Under the pieces are notes generated by a model, which was not told the DNA's origin, made no database searches, and was given only the letters and a program-made list of their open reading frames with translations. From the NCBI RefSeq assembly GCF_900218015.1, contig NZ_UFQQ01000009.1, positions 150,399 through 214,398 on the forward strand: a stretch of 64,000 nt of DNA. Reading direction: 5' to 3'. The translations under genes were made by a program, and so were the position numbers. Positions 1 to 8,496 of this stretch are shown piece by piece (position 1 is the stretch's first letter; every line of letters starts with the position of its first letter). The DNA is from Rhodopseudomonas pentothenatexigens (GTDB lineage: Bacteria; Pseudomonadota; Alphaproteobacteria; Rhizobiales; Xanthobacteraceae).

Positions 1-573
1 GATCACGTCTACGCCGACTTCACCCAGCCGGTATCGGAGATGGCGCGGCTGCGCCGCGCGTTCGATTCCGGCGAGCTCGACCAGATCGCGCCGGACGCGG
101 TGCGTGCCCACCTCGTGCTCGACGACGGCACCCAATATCCGGTGCACGGCAAGCTGCTGTTCTCGGATGCCAAGGTCGACGCCTATACTGGCCAGGTGAC
201 GCTGCGCGCCGAGTTCGACAATCCGAAGCGCGAGCTGCTGCCGGGTATGTATGTCCGGGTCCGGATCGAGCAGGGCATCGACGCCGACGCGATCGCGGTG
301 CCGGAGCAGGCGGTGCAGCGCAACACCGGCGGCGGCAGCGAGGTGTTCGTGGTCAAGCCTGACAACCGGATCGCCGTGCAGGCGGTGCGTCTCGGCCCGC
401 AGCAGGACGGCCAGTGGCTGGTGCTCGACGGCCTCAAGCCGGGAGAACGCGTGGTGGTCGAAGGGTTTCAGAAGTTCGCCGCAGGCGACACAGTAACCCC
501 GGTGAGCGTCGGCGAACGTCGCTCGGCATCCGCGCTGCCGGAGACCACGGGTTCCGTCAGCGCGGTGCGATAG
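1..573 (+). CDS. RND efflux periplasmic adaptor (MFP/HlyD family), C-terminal part
   Basis: The open frame runs in from the left edge, so only the last 190 codons are present. It reads as the C-terminal half of an AcrA/MexE-type membrane fusion protein. A beta-barrel segment around 'TGQVTLRAEFDNPKRELLPGMYVRVRI' style residues is typical of the family, and is followed by the membrane-proximal domain ('AIAVPEQAVQRN', 'VLDGLKPGERVVVEG'). Such adaptors link an inner-membrane RND pump to an outer-membrane channel. The pump gene starts 10 nt downstream, so the two are co-transcribed. The substrate cannot be told from sequence. The family assignment is secure; the start is outside the window. Confidence 0.9.
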   Translation, partial: DHVYADFTQPVSEMARLRRAFDSGELDQIAPDAVRAHLVLDDGTQYPVHGKLLFSDAKVDAYTGQVTLRAEFDNPKRELLPGMYVRVRIEQGIDADAIAVPEQAVQRNTGGGSEVFVVKPDNRIAVQAVRLGPQQDGQWLVLDGLKPGERVVVEGFQKFAAGDTVTPVSVGERRSASALPETTGSVSAVR

Positions 574-582
574 GCGCCGCGG

Positions 583-3500
583 ATGCCTTCATTCTTTATC
601 GACAGGCCGATCTTCGCCTGGGTCGTCGCGCTGTTCATCTGCCTGATCGGCGCGATCTCGATCCCGTTTCTTCCGGTCGCGCAGTATCCGATCATCGCGC
701 CGCCGTCGATCGCGATCGCCACCGCCTATCCGGGCGCCTCGCCGGAGAATCTCTACAACAGCGTCACCCGGCTGATCGAAGAAGAGCTGAACGGCGCCAA
801 CGGCATCCTCAACTTCGAATCGACCTCGGACTCGCTCGGCCAGGTCGAAATCCTCGCCAATTTCGTACCCGGCACCGACACCGAACTGGCCTCGGTGGAC
901 GTGCAGAACCGCATCAAGCGGATCGAGGCGCGGTTGCCGCGCGCCGTGCTGCAGCAGGGCATCCTGGTCGAGGAAGCCTCCAGCGCGGTGCTGCAGATCA
1001 TCACGCTGAGCTCGACCGACGGCTCGCTCGACGAAGTCGGCCTCGGCGACTTCATGATCCGCAACGTGCTCGGCGAAATCCGCCGTATCCCCGGCGTCGG
1101 CCGCGCCACGTTGTATTCGACCGAGCGCGCGCTGCGGATCTGGATCGATCCGGACAGGCTGGTCGGCTACAACCTGACCGCCGACGACGTCACCAAGGCG
1201 ATCGAGGCGCAGAACGCCCAGGTCGCATCCGGCAGCATCGGCGCCGAGCCCTCGCCGAAGGACAAGAAGACGTCGGCGCTGGTGCTCGTGAAAGGCCAGC
1301 TATCCTCGGCCGACGAGTTCGGCGCGATCGTGCTGCGCGCGAATCCGGACGGCTCGACGGTGCGGCTGCGCGACGTCGCACGGATCGAGGTCGGCGGCTT
1401 CAGCTACCAGTTCAACACCCGTCTCAACGGCAAGCCGACCGCCGGCCTGTCGGTGCTGATGTCGCCGACCGGCAATGCGCTGGCGACCGCGAGTGCGGTC
1501 GAAGCCAAGATGCAGGAGCTGTCGCGGTTCTTCCCGGCGAACATCAAATACGAAATCCCGTACAACATCACGCCCGTCGTCGAAGCCTCGATCACCAAGG
1601 TGCTGCACACCCTGATCGAAGCGGTTGTGCTGGTGTTCGTGGTGATGTTCCTGTTCCTGCAGAACATCCGTTACACCATCATCCCGACCATCGTGGTGCC
1701 GGTCGCCCTGCTCGGGACCTGCGCGTCGCTGCTGTTGTTCGGCTATTCGATCAACATGCTGTCGATGTTCGGCATGGTGCTGGCGATCGGCATCCTGGTC
1801 GACGACGCCATCGTGGTGGTCGAGAACGTCGAACGCATCATGTCCGAGGAAGGGCTGCCGCCGAAGGAGGCGACGCGCAAGGCGATGTCGCAGATCACTT
1901 CGGCGATCATCGGCATCACCCTGGTGCTGATCGCGGTGTTCCTGCCGATGGCGTTCTTCCCCGGCTCGGTCGGTATCATCTATCGGCAGTTCTCGGTAAC
2001 CATGGTGTCGGCGATCGCGTTCTCGGCGCTGATGGCGCTGTCGCTGACGCCGGCGCTGTGCGCGACGCTGCTGAAGCCGGTGACCAAGGGCCATGCCCAT
2101 GCCGAGCGCGGCGTGTTCGGCTGGTTCAACCGCGGGCTGGACGCCGTTCGCGAGCGCTACTCCAGCGTGGTGCGCTGGAATCTCGGCCGCACCGGTCGTC
2201 TGATGGTGATCTATGCGGTGCTGGTCGGCGTGCTCGGCTGGGCAATGGTGCGGATGCCGGGCGGATTCCTGCCGATCGACGACCAGGGCTTCATCACCGT
2301 CGACGTGCAGACGCCGGCGGATTCGTCCTACAACCGCACCTACGACGTGGTGAAGCAGGTCGAGGACTATCTGCTGAAGCGCGACGGGGTCGAGAACGTC
2401 ACCTTCCTGACCGGCTTCAGCTTCCTCGGCCAGGGCATGAACGCCGCGCAGGCGTTCGTGACGCTGAAGGATTGGGGCGAGCGCGACGACAATTCGTCGG
2501 CCGCCGCAATCGTCGACGACGCCAACCGCAAACTCGGCGGCATTCGCGACGCGCGGGTGTCGGCGCTGCAGCCGCCGCCGGTCGACAATCTCGGCAATTC
2601 GTCGGGCTTCAGCTTCCGGCTGCAGGATCGCGGCCAGAAGGGCTACGAAGCGTTGGTGAAGGCCAGCGAGCAACTCGTCGCCGCAGCCAATGCCAGCCCG
2701 GTGCTGCAAAAGGTCTATGTCGAAGGCTTGCCGCCGGCCCCGGTGCTGAACCTGGTGATCGACCGCGAAAAGGCCGGCGCGTTCGGCGTGACCTTCGAGG
2801 ATATCAATTCCACGGTCTCGACCAACCTCGGATCGGCGTACGTCAACGACTTCCCCAACCGCGGCCGAATGCAGCGCGTCATCGTGCAGGCGGACGCCGC
2901 CGGGCGGATGAAAGGCGACGACATTCTCGCCTACACGGTGAAGAACAGCCGTGGCCAGCTCGTGCCGTTCTCCTCCTTCGCGACGGTGGAATGGGCCAAA
3001 GGTCCGACCCAGATCGTCGGCTTCAACTACTATCCGGCGATCCGCATCAGCGGCGAGGCGCGGCCGGGCTTCACCTCGGGCGACGCGATCGCCGAGATGG
3101 AGCGGCTCGCCGATCAGTTGCCGCGCGGCTTCGGTTACGATTGGACCGGCCAGTCGCTGCAGGAGAAATTGTCCGGCTCGCAGGCACCGATCATTCTGGC
3201 GCTGTCGGCGTTGGTGGTGTTCCTGGTGTTGGCGGCGCTGTACGAGAGCTGGACGATTCCGCTGTCGGTGCTGCTGACCGTTCCGCTCGGCATCGCCGGT
3301 GCGGTGATCGCGGCGTCGATGCGGTCGCTGCCGAATGACGTGTACTTCACGGTCGGCTTGATCACCATCATCGGGCTCGCCGCCAAGGACGCGATCCTGA
3401 TCGTCGAGTTCGCCAAGGATCTCCGCAAGGAAGGCAAGACGCTGCGCGAGGCGACGATGGAAGCGTGTCACCTGCGCTTCCGGCCGATCTTGATGACCGG

Positions 3501-3750
3501 TCTGGCGTTCTGTTCCGGCGTGTTGCCGATGGTGATCGCGCATGGCGCGGGCGGTAAGAGCCAGCAGGCGCTGGGCACCGGCGTGATGGGCGGCATGATC
3601 GCGGTGGTGATCCTGGCGCTGCTGATGGTGCCGGTGTTCTTCGTCGTGGTGCAGCGGTTGTTTGCCGGCGATCGTTCCGACGATCCTGTCGGGAAAACCG
3701 TGACACACGAGGTTCCGCTGCACCCGCAACTGCCGCACAATCAGGCATAA
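583..3750 (+). CDS. RND multidrug efflux permease (AcrB/MexF-like, HAE1 family)
   Basis: A 1055-residue protein, the normal length for hydrophobe/amphiphile efflux pumps. It starts with the family's 'MPSFFIDRPIFAWV' opening, which leads into TM1. Two large periplasmic loops lie between TM1-2 and TM7-8. The TM4 motif 'GILVDDAIVVVENVER' carries the paired aspartates needed for proton relay. A second block, 'GLAAKDAILIVEFAKDL', lies in the C-terminal half. It should form a proton-driven trimer in the inner membrane with the adaptor encoded 10 nt upstream. No outer-membrane channel gene follows, so the channel is probably encoded elsewhere. Substrate specificity is not readable from the sequence. 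Confidence 0.95.
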   Translation: MPSFFIDRPIFAWVVALFICLIGAISIPFLPVAQYPIIAPPSIAIATAYPGASPENLYNSVTRLIEEELNGANGILNFESTSDSLGQVEILANFVPGTDTELASVDVQNRIKRIEARLPRAVLQQGILVEEASSAVLQIITLSSTDGSLDEVGLGDFMIRNVLGEIRRIPGVGRATLYSTERALRIWIDPDRLVGYNLTADDVTKAIEAQNAQVASGSIGAEPSPKDKKTSALVLVKGQLSSADEFGAIVLRANPDGSTVRLRDVARIEVGGFSYQFNTRLNGKPTAGLSVLMSPTGNALATASAVEAKMQELSRFFPANIKYEIPYNITPVVEASITKVLHTLIEAVVLVFVVMFLFLQNIRYTIIPTIVVPVALLGTCASLLLFGYSINMLSMFGMVLAIGILVDDAIVVVENVERIMSEEGLPPKEATRKAMSQITSAIIGITLVLIAVFLPMAFFPGSVGIIYRQFSVTMVSAIAFSALMALSLTPALCATLLKPVTKGHAHAERGVFGWFNRGLDAVRERYSSVVRWNLGRTGRLMVIYAVLVGVLGWAMVRMPGGFLPIDDQGFITVDVQTPADSSYNRTYDVVKQVEDYLLKRDGVENVTFLTGFSFLGQGMNAAQAFVTLKDWGERDDNSSAAAIVDDANRKLGGIRDARVSALQPPPVDNLGNSSGFSFRLQDRGQKGYEALVKASEQLVAAANASPVLQKVYVEGLPPAPVLNLVIDREKAGAFGVTFEDINSTVSTNLGSAYVNDFPNRGRMQRVIVQADAAGRMKGDDILAYTVKNSRGQLVPFSSFATVEWAKGPTQIVGFNYYPAIRISGEARPGFTSGDAIAEMERLADQLPRGFGYDWTGQSLQEKLSGSQAPIILALSALVVFLVLAALYESWTIPLSVLLTVPLGIAGAVIAASMRSLPNDVYFTVGLITIIGLAAKDAILIVEFAKDLRKEGKTLREATMEACHLRFRPILMTGLAFCSGVLPMVIAHGAGGKSQQALGTGVMGGMIAVVILALLMVPVFFVVVQRLFAGDRSDDPVGKTVTHEVPLHPQLPHNQA

Positions 3751-3816
3751 TTTTCGAATCCGAGAGGCAATCGACTGGCGATTCCCGCCCGCGGAAAGCC
3801 GGAACCAATCGAATTG

Positions 3817-3869
3817 CCTCCAGTTGTCCGTCGACAGGTGAACAACTCGACCCCGTCGACAACTGGAGG
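3817..3869 (+). promoter_or_regulatory. 12-bp inverted repeat containing the ribosome binding site of the next gene
   Basis: Positions 3817-3828 (CCTCCAGTTGTC) are the exact reverse complement of 3858-3869 (GACAACTGGAGG), separated by 29 nt. The right arm contains GGAGG, the Shine-Dalgarno sequence of the ATG at 3876. In mRNA the stem would bury the ribosome binding site. This suggests translational control, for example by temperature, a protein or an alternative fold. The repeat is seen directly; the regulatory role is inference. Confidence 0.6.
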
Positions 3870-3875
3870 AATTTC

Positions 3876-4358
3876 ATGAACGGAGACCAACCGATTAGCT
3901 GGCTGATGTTCTTCACGCTCGCCGCGGGCGTCGTGATCGTCGGTCTCGCCTTCATCAACTTCATTCGCTCGCGCTCCAACCGTGCGATCGCTGCCGATAC
4001 TCTCGAAGGCAATGGTTCCGGCCGCGGCGCCGCGGCTGATGGCGCTCTGCCCGAACTCGCCGGCATCGCGGCGTTCGCGTTCATCGCCATGGGTCTGCTG
4101 GCGGCGGGCGCCAACTACGCGTCTGGCGATCGCGCCACCGTTCAGGTGAGCGGCCCGGCGTCGCAGTCCGGCACCACCGGTCAGGCCGGCACGACCGGCC
4201 AGTCGGGTACCACCGGCATGGCGCAGCCCGAGGGGATTCAGAACGAGCCCAAGCGCTACCAGCCGAGCAATCCGGGCACCGATACTCGTGTCGCGCCGAC
4301 CGCGTCCGACACCGGCGTCGGAAATTCGCCGGGCTCGACCGGCACGGTGACGAAGTAA
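3876..4358 (+). CDS. Hypothetical membrane protein with Gly/Thr/Ser-rich tail
   Basis: A 160-residue protein I do not recognise. It has two hydrophobic segments (about residues 8-27 and 56-77) joined by a short charged stretch. After these comes a low-complexity tail with GTTGQ-type repeats (about residues 90-115), rich in Gly, Thr, Ser and Gln and ending in similar sequence. The tail looks disordered and, by topology, may be periplasmic. The start has a good GGAGG six bases upstream, but that sequence lies in a long inverted repeat (3817-3869). The gene sits 125 nt after the RND pump and ends before a hairpin at 4381, so it is probably its own transcription unit. No function is assigned. Confidence 0.7.
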   Translation: MNGDQPISWLMFFTLAAGVVIVGLAFINFIRSRSNRAIAADTLEGNGSGRGAAADGALPELAGIAAFAFIAMGLLAAGANYASGDRATVQVSGPASQSGTTGQAGTTGQSGTTGMAQPEGIQNEPKRYQPSNPGTDTRVAPTASDTGVGNSPGSTGTVTK

Positions 4359-4380
4359 CCACAGCGTATCGGACGATTTT

Positions 4381-4412
4381 GAAAGGCCTCGGTCGACAGA
4401 CCGGGGCCTTTG
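4381..4412 (+). terminator. Hairpin terminator after the 3876 gene
   Basis: AAAGGCC...GGCCTTT arms with an inner CGGT/ACCG pairing and a short loop form a stem of about 12 pairs starting 24 nt after the stop codon. The right arm ends in TTTGCTT, a weak U-tract. Confidence 0.65.
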
Positions 4413-4505
4413 CTTGGTCCGCAGCCAGACTCTGAGGAGCCCGGCGAAGCCACGCCAATGTCAGAGTGCCTTGTCCGGGTTCTTCGATGGGGCGGGCACA
4501 AAAAT

Positions 4506-4521
4506 GGGGGCCGTGGCCCCC
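4506..4521 (-). terminator. Rho-independent terminator for the minus-strand gene at 4553
   Basis: GGGGGCC (4506-4512) and GGCCCCC (4515-4521) make a 7-bp GC stem. On the minus strand it is followed by an A and then a run of five T. It lies about 30 nt beyond the stop of the 4553-5014 gene. Confidence 0.7.
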
Positions 4522-4552
4522 GTAGTCAGCCCTGTTTGCAGCAGCATGCCGA

Positions 4553-5014
4553 TCAATGGGTTGCTTCGTATGCGGCCTTCTCTTGCTCCATCAGCGCGAC
4601 CTTTTCGCCGATCTTGCCGCGCTGTGCGGTGAGCGTGGAGGCGACAGCCGGAGCCGCAGCAGCAGCTTTCAAGGCCTCGTCGTACTTCGACAGATTGCGC
4701 TTTTCGCCATCGATCAGGCCCGGCAGCACGCTGCCGTCCAGCCCGTCGAACAGCGATCGCACGTTCATGATCGTGCGATGAACCACGCTCATGAACGAGC
4801 CGGAATCGTCGGCGGTTTCGCCGGCGTTGATCAGCAGGCCGGCCAATTCTTCGGCGTTGCCGTGATGCAGCGCGATCATGTCGCGAAACAGCGGCGTCAT
4901 CCCCTTGCCTTCGGCGTCTTCCAGCGCCTCCTCGTAGCCGTTGCGAGCGTCGATCTCGCTGGTGTGAAGCGTCTTCAGATGGTCGATAATATCTTTGTCC
5001 ACGTCAGCCTCCAT
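4553..5014 (-). CDS. PA2169-type four-helix-bundle protein (DUF2383, ferritin-like)
   Basis: A 153-residue, mostly helical protein. The opening residues 'LKTLHTSEIDARNGYEEALEDA' and the later 'FRDMIALHHGNAEELAGLL' match the DUF2383/PA2169 family, which is related to ferritin-like bundles. Glu and His residues are spaced as possible metal ligands ('E..ARNGYEEA', 'HHGNAEEL'). These proteins are often linked to stress or metal handling, but no reaction is established. The gene is monocistronic, with its own hairpin terminator at 4506-4521, and about 100 nt separate it from bciB. No link to photosynthesis is evident beyond position. Confidence 0.75.
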   Translation of the reverse strand: MEADVDKDIIDHLKTLHTSEIDARNGYEEALEDAEGKGMTPLFRDMIALHHGNAEELAGLLINAGETADDSGSFMSVVHRTIMNVRSLFDGLDGSVLPGLIDGEKRNLSKYDEALKAAAAAPAVASTLTAQRGKIGEKVALMEQEKAAYEATH

Positions 5015-5117
5015 GCTCGGTTAGCGGTGCGCGAGAGACAAACGCTCGGGCACCTGCCGCGCAATAACCGGGAGCAGGAAACTCGGTTCCGGGCAGGAAC
5101 CACGGCACGGAAAGTTG

Positions 5118-6347
5118 TTAGTTGCGACGTTCGCCGTCGTGCGGCTCGAGCCCGTAGGGCTTCACCAGGGCCCAGACGTGAGATGGTATCATGTTCTTCA
5201 TTTTGTGTTTGTAGTGCCGCCGCAGATGCAGAACGGTTTCGACCGCCTTCATCTCGACCCGGGCGCGGGCGAATTCGATGCCGCGCGGGCCGACTTTCGG
5301 CATCAGCCATCCCATCAACGGCCGCAGCCAGTTCGGCATGCCGCGCACCGGCAGGCCGCCGGCGGCGAGCTCGGTGTTCTTGAGGAAGCCCTTCACCGGG
5401 GCAACCCGGTTGCCGGCGCTGGTCGGCTCGCTGAGCTTGACGTCGTCGCCGAGCAGATTCAGCAGTTCCTCGCCGCGCTCATTGCGCACCAGCAGCCATT
5501 GCTCGCCGCGTCCGCCCATATAGCCGACGGTGATGTCGGCCAGCGTGTTGGTGTAGTCGACGCAGGTGCGGCAGGTGATCGGGAAGAAGTCCGGCGGCAG
5601 CTTCGAGATCGGCAGCAGCAGGAACGGCACCCGCTTCACCTTGCCGTCGTCGAACCGCATCTCGACATGATAGTCGGCGCAGAATTCCAGATAGGTGATG
5701 GTCTCGGGCTTGTCGGACAGCAGATCCAGAAAGCCGTGAAAAGCTTCGGTCGTGGTGTTGTCCGAGCACGGCGTGCCGATCACATACAGCTTTTCGAGGC
5801 CGAGCTGATCCTGCAGCCGGCGCAGTGCGTAGATCTGGCAGGGCACGCCGATCACCGCGAGCCGCTTGTAGCCGGCGGCGATCGCCGGTTCGAGCAGCGC
5901 CAGCGACGGCGCGTAACCCATCCGCATGCCGCGGCACTGCGCCATGCCTTCCGGCCTGGTCACCAGCACCGGCATCGGCTTCCATTTATCGGACGGATCC
6001 GGCGCCATCGCGATCACCGCGTCGACCGCGCCGGTCTCCAGCAGCCGCTGCGCGATCGTGGTGGTGATGCCGGTCCACTGCGCGCCGTCGCGCGGCTGCT
6101 TCATCGCTGCCTGCAGCATCCGGCGATACGGGCCGAAGAACGCTTCGTCGCCGGAGGCGCTGTCGCGGGTGCGGCCGTGCACCCGCCGTTCCATCGCCGG
6201 ATAGTCCGGCTTGATGAACTGGCAGGCCTGACCACACTGCTTCGGATCGCTCATCCGCGACACGCCGCAATCGGTGCACAGCTCGCGCTCCGCCGGCTGG
6301 TTCAGCGGCGGTGTCCACAGTGCAGACGGGATGTTGCTGTCGTGCAT
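5118..6347 (-). CDS. bciB: 3,8-divinyl (proto)chlorophyllide 8-vinyl reductase, FrhB family (BciB)
   Basis: A 409-residue FrhB/F420-hydrogenase-beta-like flavo-iron-sulfur protein. Near the N-terminus 'CTDCGVSR' and 'GQACQFIKPDYP' supply cluster cysteines. The middle has 'VIGVPCQIYALRRL', 'GTPCSDNTTTEAF' and 'ITCRTCVDYTNTLADITVGYMG', all characteristic of the BciB group. BciB reduces the 8-vinyl group of chlorophyllide precursors with ferredoxin. Its place at the edge of a photosynthesis cluster without visible bchJ supports this role. I chose the ATG at 6347 because the product then matches family length. An upstream in-frame ATG at 6419 would overlap the preceding gene by 13 nt. It is the last gene of a four-gene minus-strand operon. 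Confidence 0.8.
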   Translation of the reverse strand: MHDSNIPSALWTPPLNQPAERELCTDCGVSRMSDPKQCGQACQFIKPDYPAMERRVHGRTRDSASGDEAFFGPYRRMLQAAMKQPRDGAQWTGITTTIAQRLLETGAVDAVIAMAPDPSDKWKPMPVLVTRPEGMAQCRGMRMGYAPSLALLEPAIAAGYKRLAVIGVPCQIYALRRLQDQLGLEKLYVIGTPCSDNTTTEAFHGFLDLLSDKPETITYLEFCADYHVEMRFDDGKVKRVPFLLLPISKLPPDFFPITCRTCVDYTNTLADITVGYMGGRGEQWLLVRNERGEELLNLLGDDVKLSEPTSAGNRVAPVKGFLKNTELAAGGLPVRGMPNWLRPLMGWLMPKVGPRGIEFARARVEMKAVETVLHLRRHYKHKMKNMIPSHVWALVKPYGLEPHDGERRN

Positions 6348-6406
6348 GGGCGCGTCTTGTAGGAACCGGCCGATGGCCTCGCCATTCGCCTTAAGTTGCT
6401 CTCCGA

Positions 6407-6892
6407 TCAATAGAGCCAAAGCCGGGCGACCGATAGATCTGCGTCAAACTCGCGGCCGATCGCCACCAGCCCGACCCGCCGCAGCCGCCGAGGATCGAAC
6501 GGCACTTCGGTGCGGTGCGGCGTGAAGTCGGCGAACGGAAATTGGACCACCTGCCAGCGCGTCGGCGCCCGGAACGGGTGGCGATAGGATTGCTGCGGCC
6601 GCGTCAGATCGGTGGTGCGCAAATGAAGACTGTAGCTCTCGCCGTTGCCGAGCAGCTCTGCGGCAATACCGCGAAAGTCGCCGGCGTCGAAGGCGCCGCC
6701 ATCCGCCGACAAATCCATTGCGATCTGGATGAAGCCACCGTTGTTCTCGGTCGAGACCGCGCCGCGCATTCTCGCCGCCATCCGGCCCTCGATCTCGACA
6801 AGCTGCAGCGTGCCTTGCGAGACGCCGCCCATCACGGTGTCAGTGATCACCCGCCAGTGCCGCTGCCCTGCCGGCCACAGCTCGTGTTGCAT
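6407..6892 (-). CDS. CIA30-domain protein
   Basis: A 161-residue protein made almost entirely of a CIA30 domain (NADH:ubiquinone oxidoreductase intermediate-associated protein 30 family, galactose-binding-like beta fold). Visible family blocks are 'WRVITDTVMGGVSQG', 'GAVSTENNGGFIQIAMDL' and 'GESYSLHLRTTD', followed by 'RWQVVQFPFADF'. The ATG at 6892 shares one base with the TGA of the upstream hydrolase, so translation is probably coupled. CIA30 domains occur in complex I assembly factors and, in plants and cyanobacteria, in photosynthesis-related proteins. A function in pigment or complex assembly here is only a guess from neighbours. Confidence 0.8.
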   Translation of the reverse strand: MQHELWPAGQRHWRVITDTVMGGVSQGTLQLVEIEGRMAARMRGAVSTENNGGFIQIAMDLSADGGAFDAGDFRGIAAELLGNGESYSLHLRTTDLTRPQQSYRHPFRAPTRWQVVQFPFADFTPHRTEVPFDPRRLRRVGLVAIGREFDADLSVARLWLY

Positions 6893-8496
6893 CAGCGGAT
6901 CACCATCGGGAACGTCACCGCGATTGCCCATGCGAACAGCACCGCGTTGGCCAGTGCGCCGGGCAGCGGGTGATTGGTCGCCTTGTAGGTCCAGTTGCTG
7001 ATCAGGCCGAAGGCGAGGAACAGTAGCAGGATCGCCGGCACGATGATGATCAGGAAGAACAGCTTCTGCAGATTGAGCGCCACCGCGGTGGCAAGCGACG
7101 CGAGAAAGCAGAATTTTGCCAGCGCATAGGCGCCGCGCTTGGCGCCCTGGCCATGCGCCATCCACTCGGCGGTGAGGAAATACGGGATCGTGCCGCACGC
7201 CACGGCAGCGATCAGAGGGATGCGCGGTTCGATCGGCATGAACGAGAACAGATAGCTGTCCAGCGCGAAGCCGAAGCCGAGGATGTTGTAGCCGATCGCC
7301 GCTATGGCCGCGACGACCAGCGCCCCGATCGCGACGCGTGGATGGGCGGGATCCGGCAGGGCGCCGAGCGCTGCCAGCTCCTGCGGGTGAGACCTTGCGG
7401 GATGTTGCGCCGCACGACGGCTGCGCAGCCGGATCAGCACCAGGATCGCCGCGGTCAACAGGCCGTACAGCAGGAAGTGCAGCGTCAGGTAATCGCCGAG
7501 CAGAATGACGAGAAAGTCGGTCGGTGCCTTCCACAGGATCAAGGGGGTGAGGACGGCGGGAACGATCGCCGCGAGCAGCAGCGGCTTCCACGCCAAACTC
7601 GCTCCCATGGGCACCGCCGCGGCCCGCGGCAGAAGCGCCGACAGGGGCCACGCCAGCGCGATCAGGCCGCCGAACAGTAGCGCGAGCCAGATCGGGCGGC
7701 GGTCGATCCAGCCGGAGCCGGTGCGGGCGAACGCGTCGTTCATCCAGTGCAGCGTCTCGCGCATCGAGTCCTGGCCGTACAGCACGCCGATGTGTTCGAC
7801 CCCCGAGGACAACACGAAGCGGCGCGCGGTGCCGTCGGCAAAGCTGCCGTAGGTCCGCCCCGCCACAGCGTTGCCGCCGGCGACCTGATTGACAATGCGC
7901 AGACCCTCGTCCTTCAGCATCTGCGGCTCGAGCGCCCCGACGATCACCAGCAGATTGTGCGGCAGGGTCGGGGTCGATTTGCGGGTGAACACCGACACCG
8001 CGACCGTTGCGACGATCTCCGGATGCGCTACCGCGTAGGCGACAACGATGTCGGACGCCATCGAATGACCGAGTACGGCGGCGCGGCCGTCGTTCTCCGG
8101 CAGCTTGCGGGCGTAGTCGGTGACCCGGCCGAGTTCATCGACCAGCACGCCGGTGATCTTGGTCGGCTCGTCGACGTCGCCGACCATCGTCACCGGATTG
8201 CGGCCGTGGCCGGTGAAGTCGAAGGTGACGGCGATATAGCCGTTGCGCGCCAGCGTCTGGGCGAACGGCTGCATCAATTGCTGCGAGCCGGCGAAGCCGT
8301 GGGCAATCACCACCACCGGCGCGTTGGTGGCGGAGGGCAGTCGGAACACCGTGACGGGCGTTTCCCCGACTGTCGCGTGACTGATGATCAGCCCGTCCTT
8401 GCCGAGCTGCAATTGCCACAGCGCCACGGCAATTGCGACCAGGGCGGCGAGGGCGACGACGATTCGGAGTGGCGTCAGCCGGCGGCGCGTGCCCAT
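6892..8496 (-). CDS. Membrane-embedded alpha/beta hydrolase
   Basis: A 534-residue protein with unusual architecture. An N-terminal signal anchor (about residues 9-29) precedes an alpha/beta-hydrolase domain. That domain has the oxyanion block 'VIAHGFAGSQQ' and the nucleophile elbow 'VLGHSMASD' (Ser nucleophile). From about residue 260 to the end there are roughly seven or eight hydrophobic segments typical of a polytopic membrane domain. I took the ATG at 8496, which overlaps the TGA of the DUF3422 gene by one base, rather than an ATG 48 nt upstream inside that gene. The substrate is unknown; lipid or ester hydrolysis at the membrane is the simplest idea. Confidence 0.8.
   Translation of the reverse strand: MGTRRRLTPLRIVVALAALVAIAVALWQLQLGKDGLIISHATVGETPVTVFRLPSATNAPVVVIAHGFAGSQQLMQPFAQTLARNGYIAVTFDFTGHGRNPVTMVGDVDEPTKITGVLVDELGRVTDYARKLPENDGRAAVLGHSMASDIVVAYAVAHPEIVATVAVSVFTRKSTPTLPHNLLVIVGALEPQMLKDEGLRIVNQVAGGNAVAGRTYGSFADGTARRFVLSSGVEHIGVLYGQDSMRETLHWMNDAFARTGSGWIDRRPIWLALLFGGLIALAWPLSALLPRAAAVPMGASLAWKPLLLAAIVPAVLTPLILWKAPTDFLVILLGDYLTLHFLLYGLLTAAILVLIRLRSRRAAQHPARSHPQELAALGALPDPAHPRVAIGALVVAAIAAIGYNILGFGFALDSYLFSFMPIEPRIPLIAAVACGTIPYFLTAEWMAHGQGAKRGAYALAKFCFLASLATAVALNLQKLFFLIIIVPAILLLFLAFGLISNWTYKATNHPLPGALANAVLFAWAIAVTFPMVIR

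Noticed and set aside
414..3338. 974-codon plus-strand frame overlapping the RND pump
   Set aside because: An Arg-rich shadow in another frame. The pump frame has all RND motifs.
6407..7651. 414-codon minus-strand frame running through the hydrolase into the CIA30 gene
   Set aside because: Only its last 161 codons are the real CIA30 gene; the upstream part is a shadow of the hydrolase in another frame.
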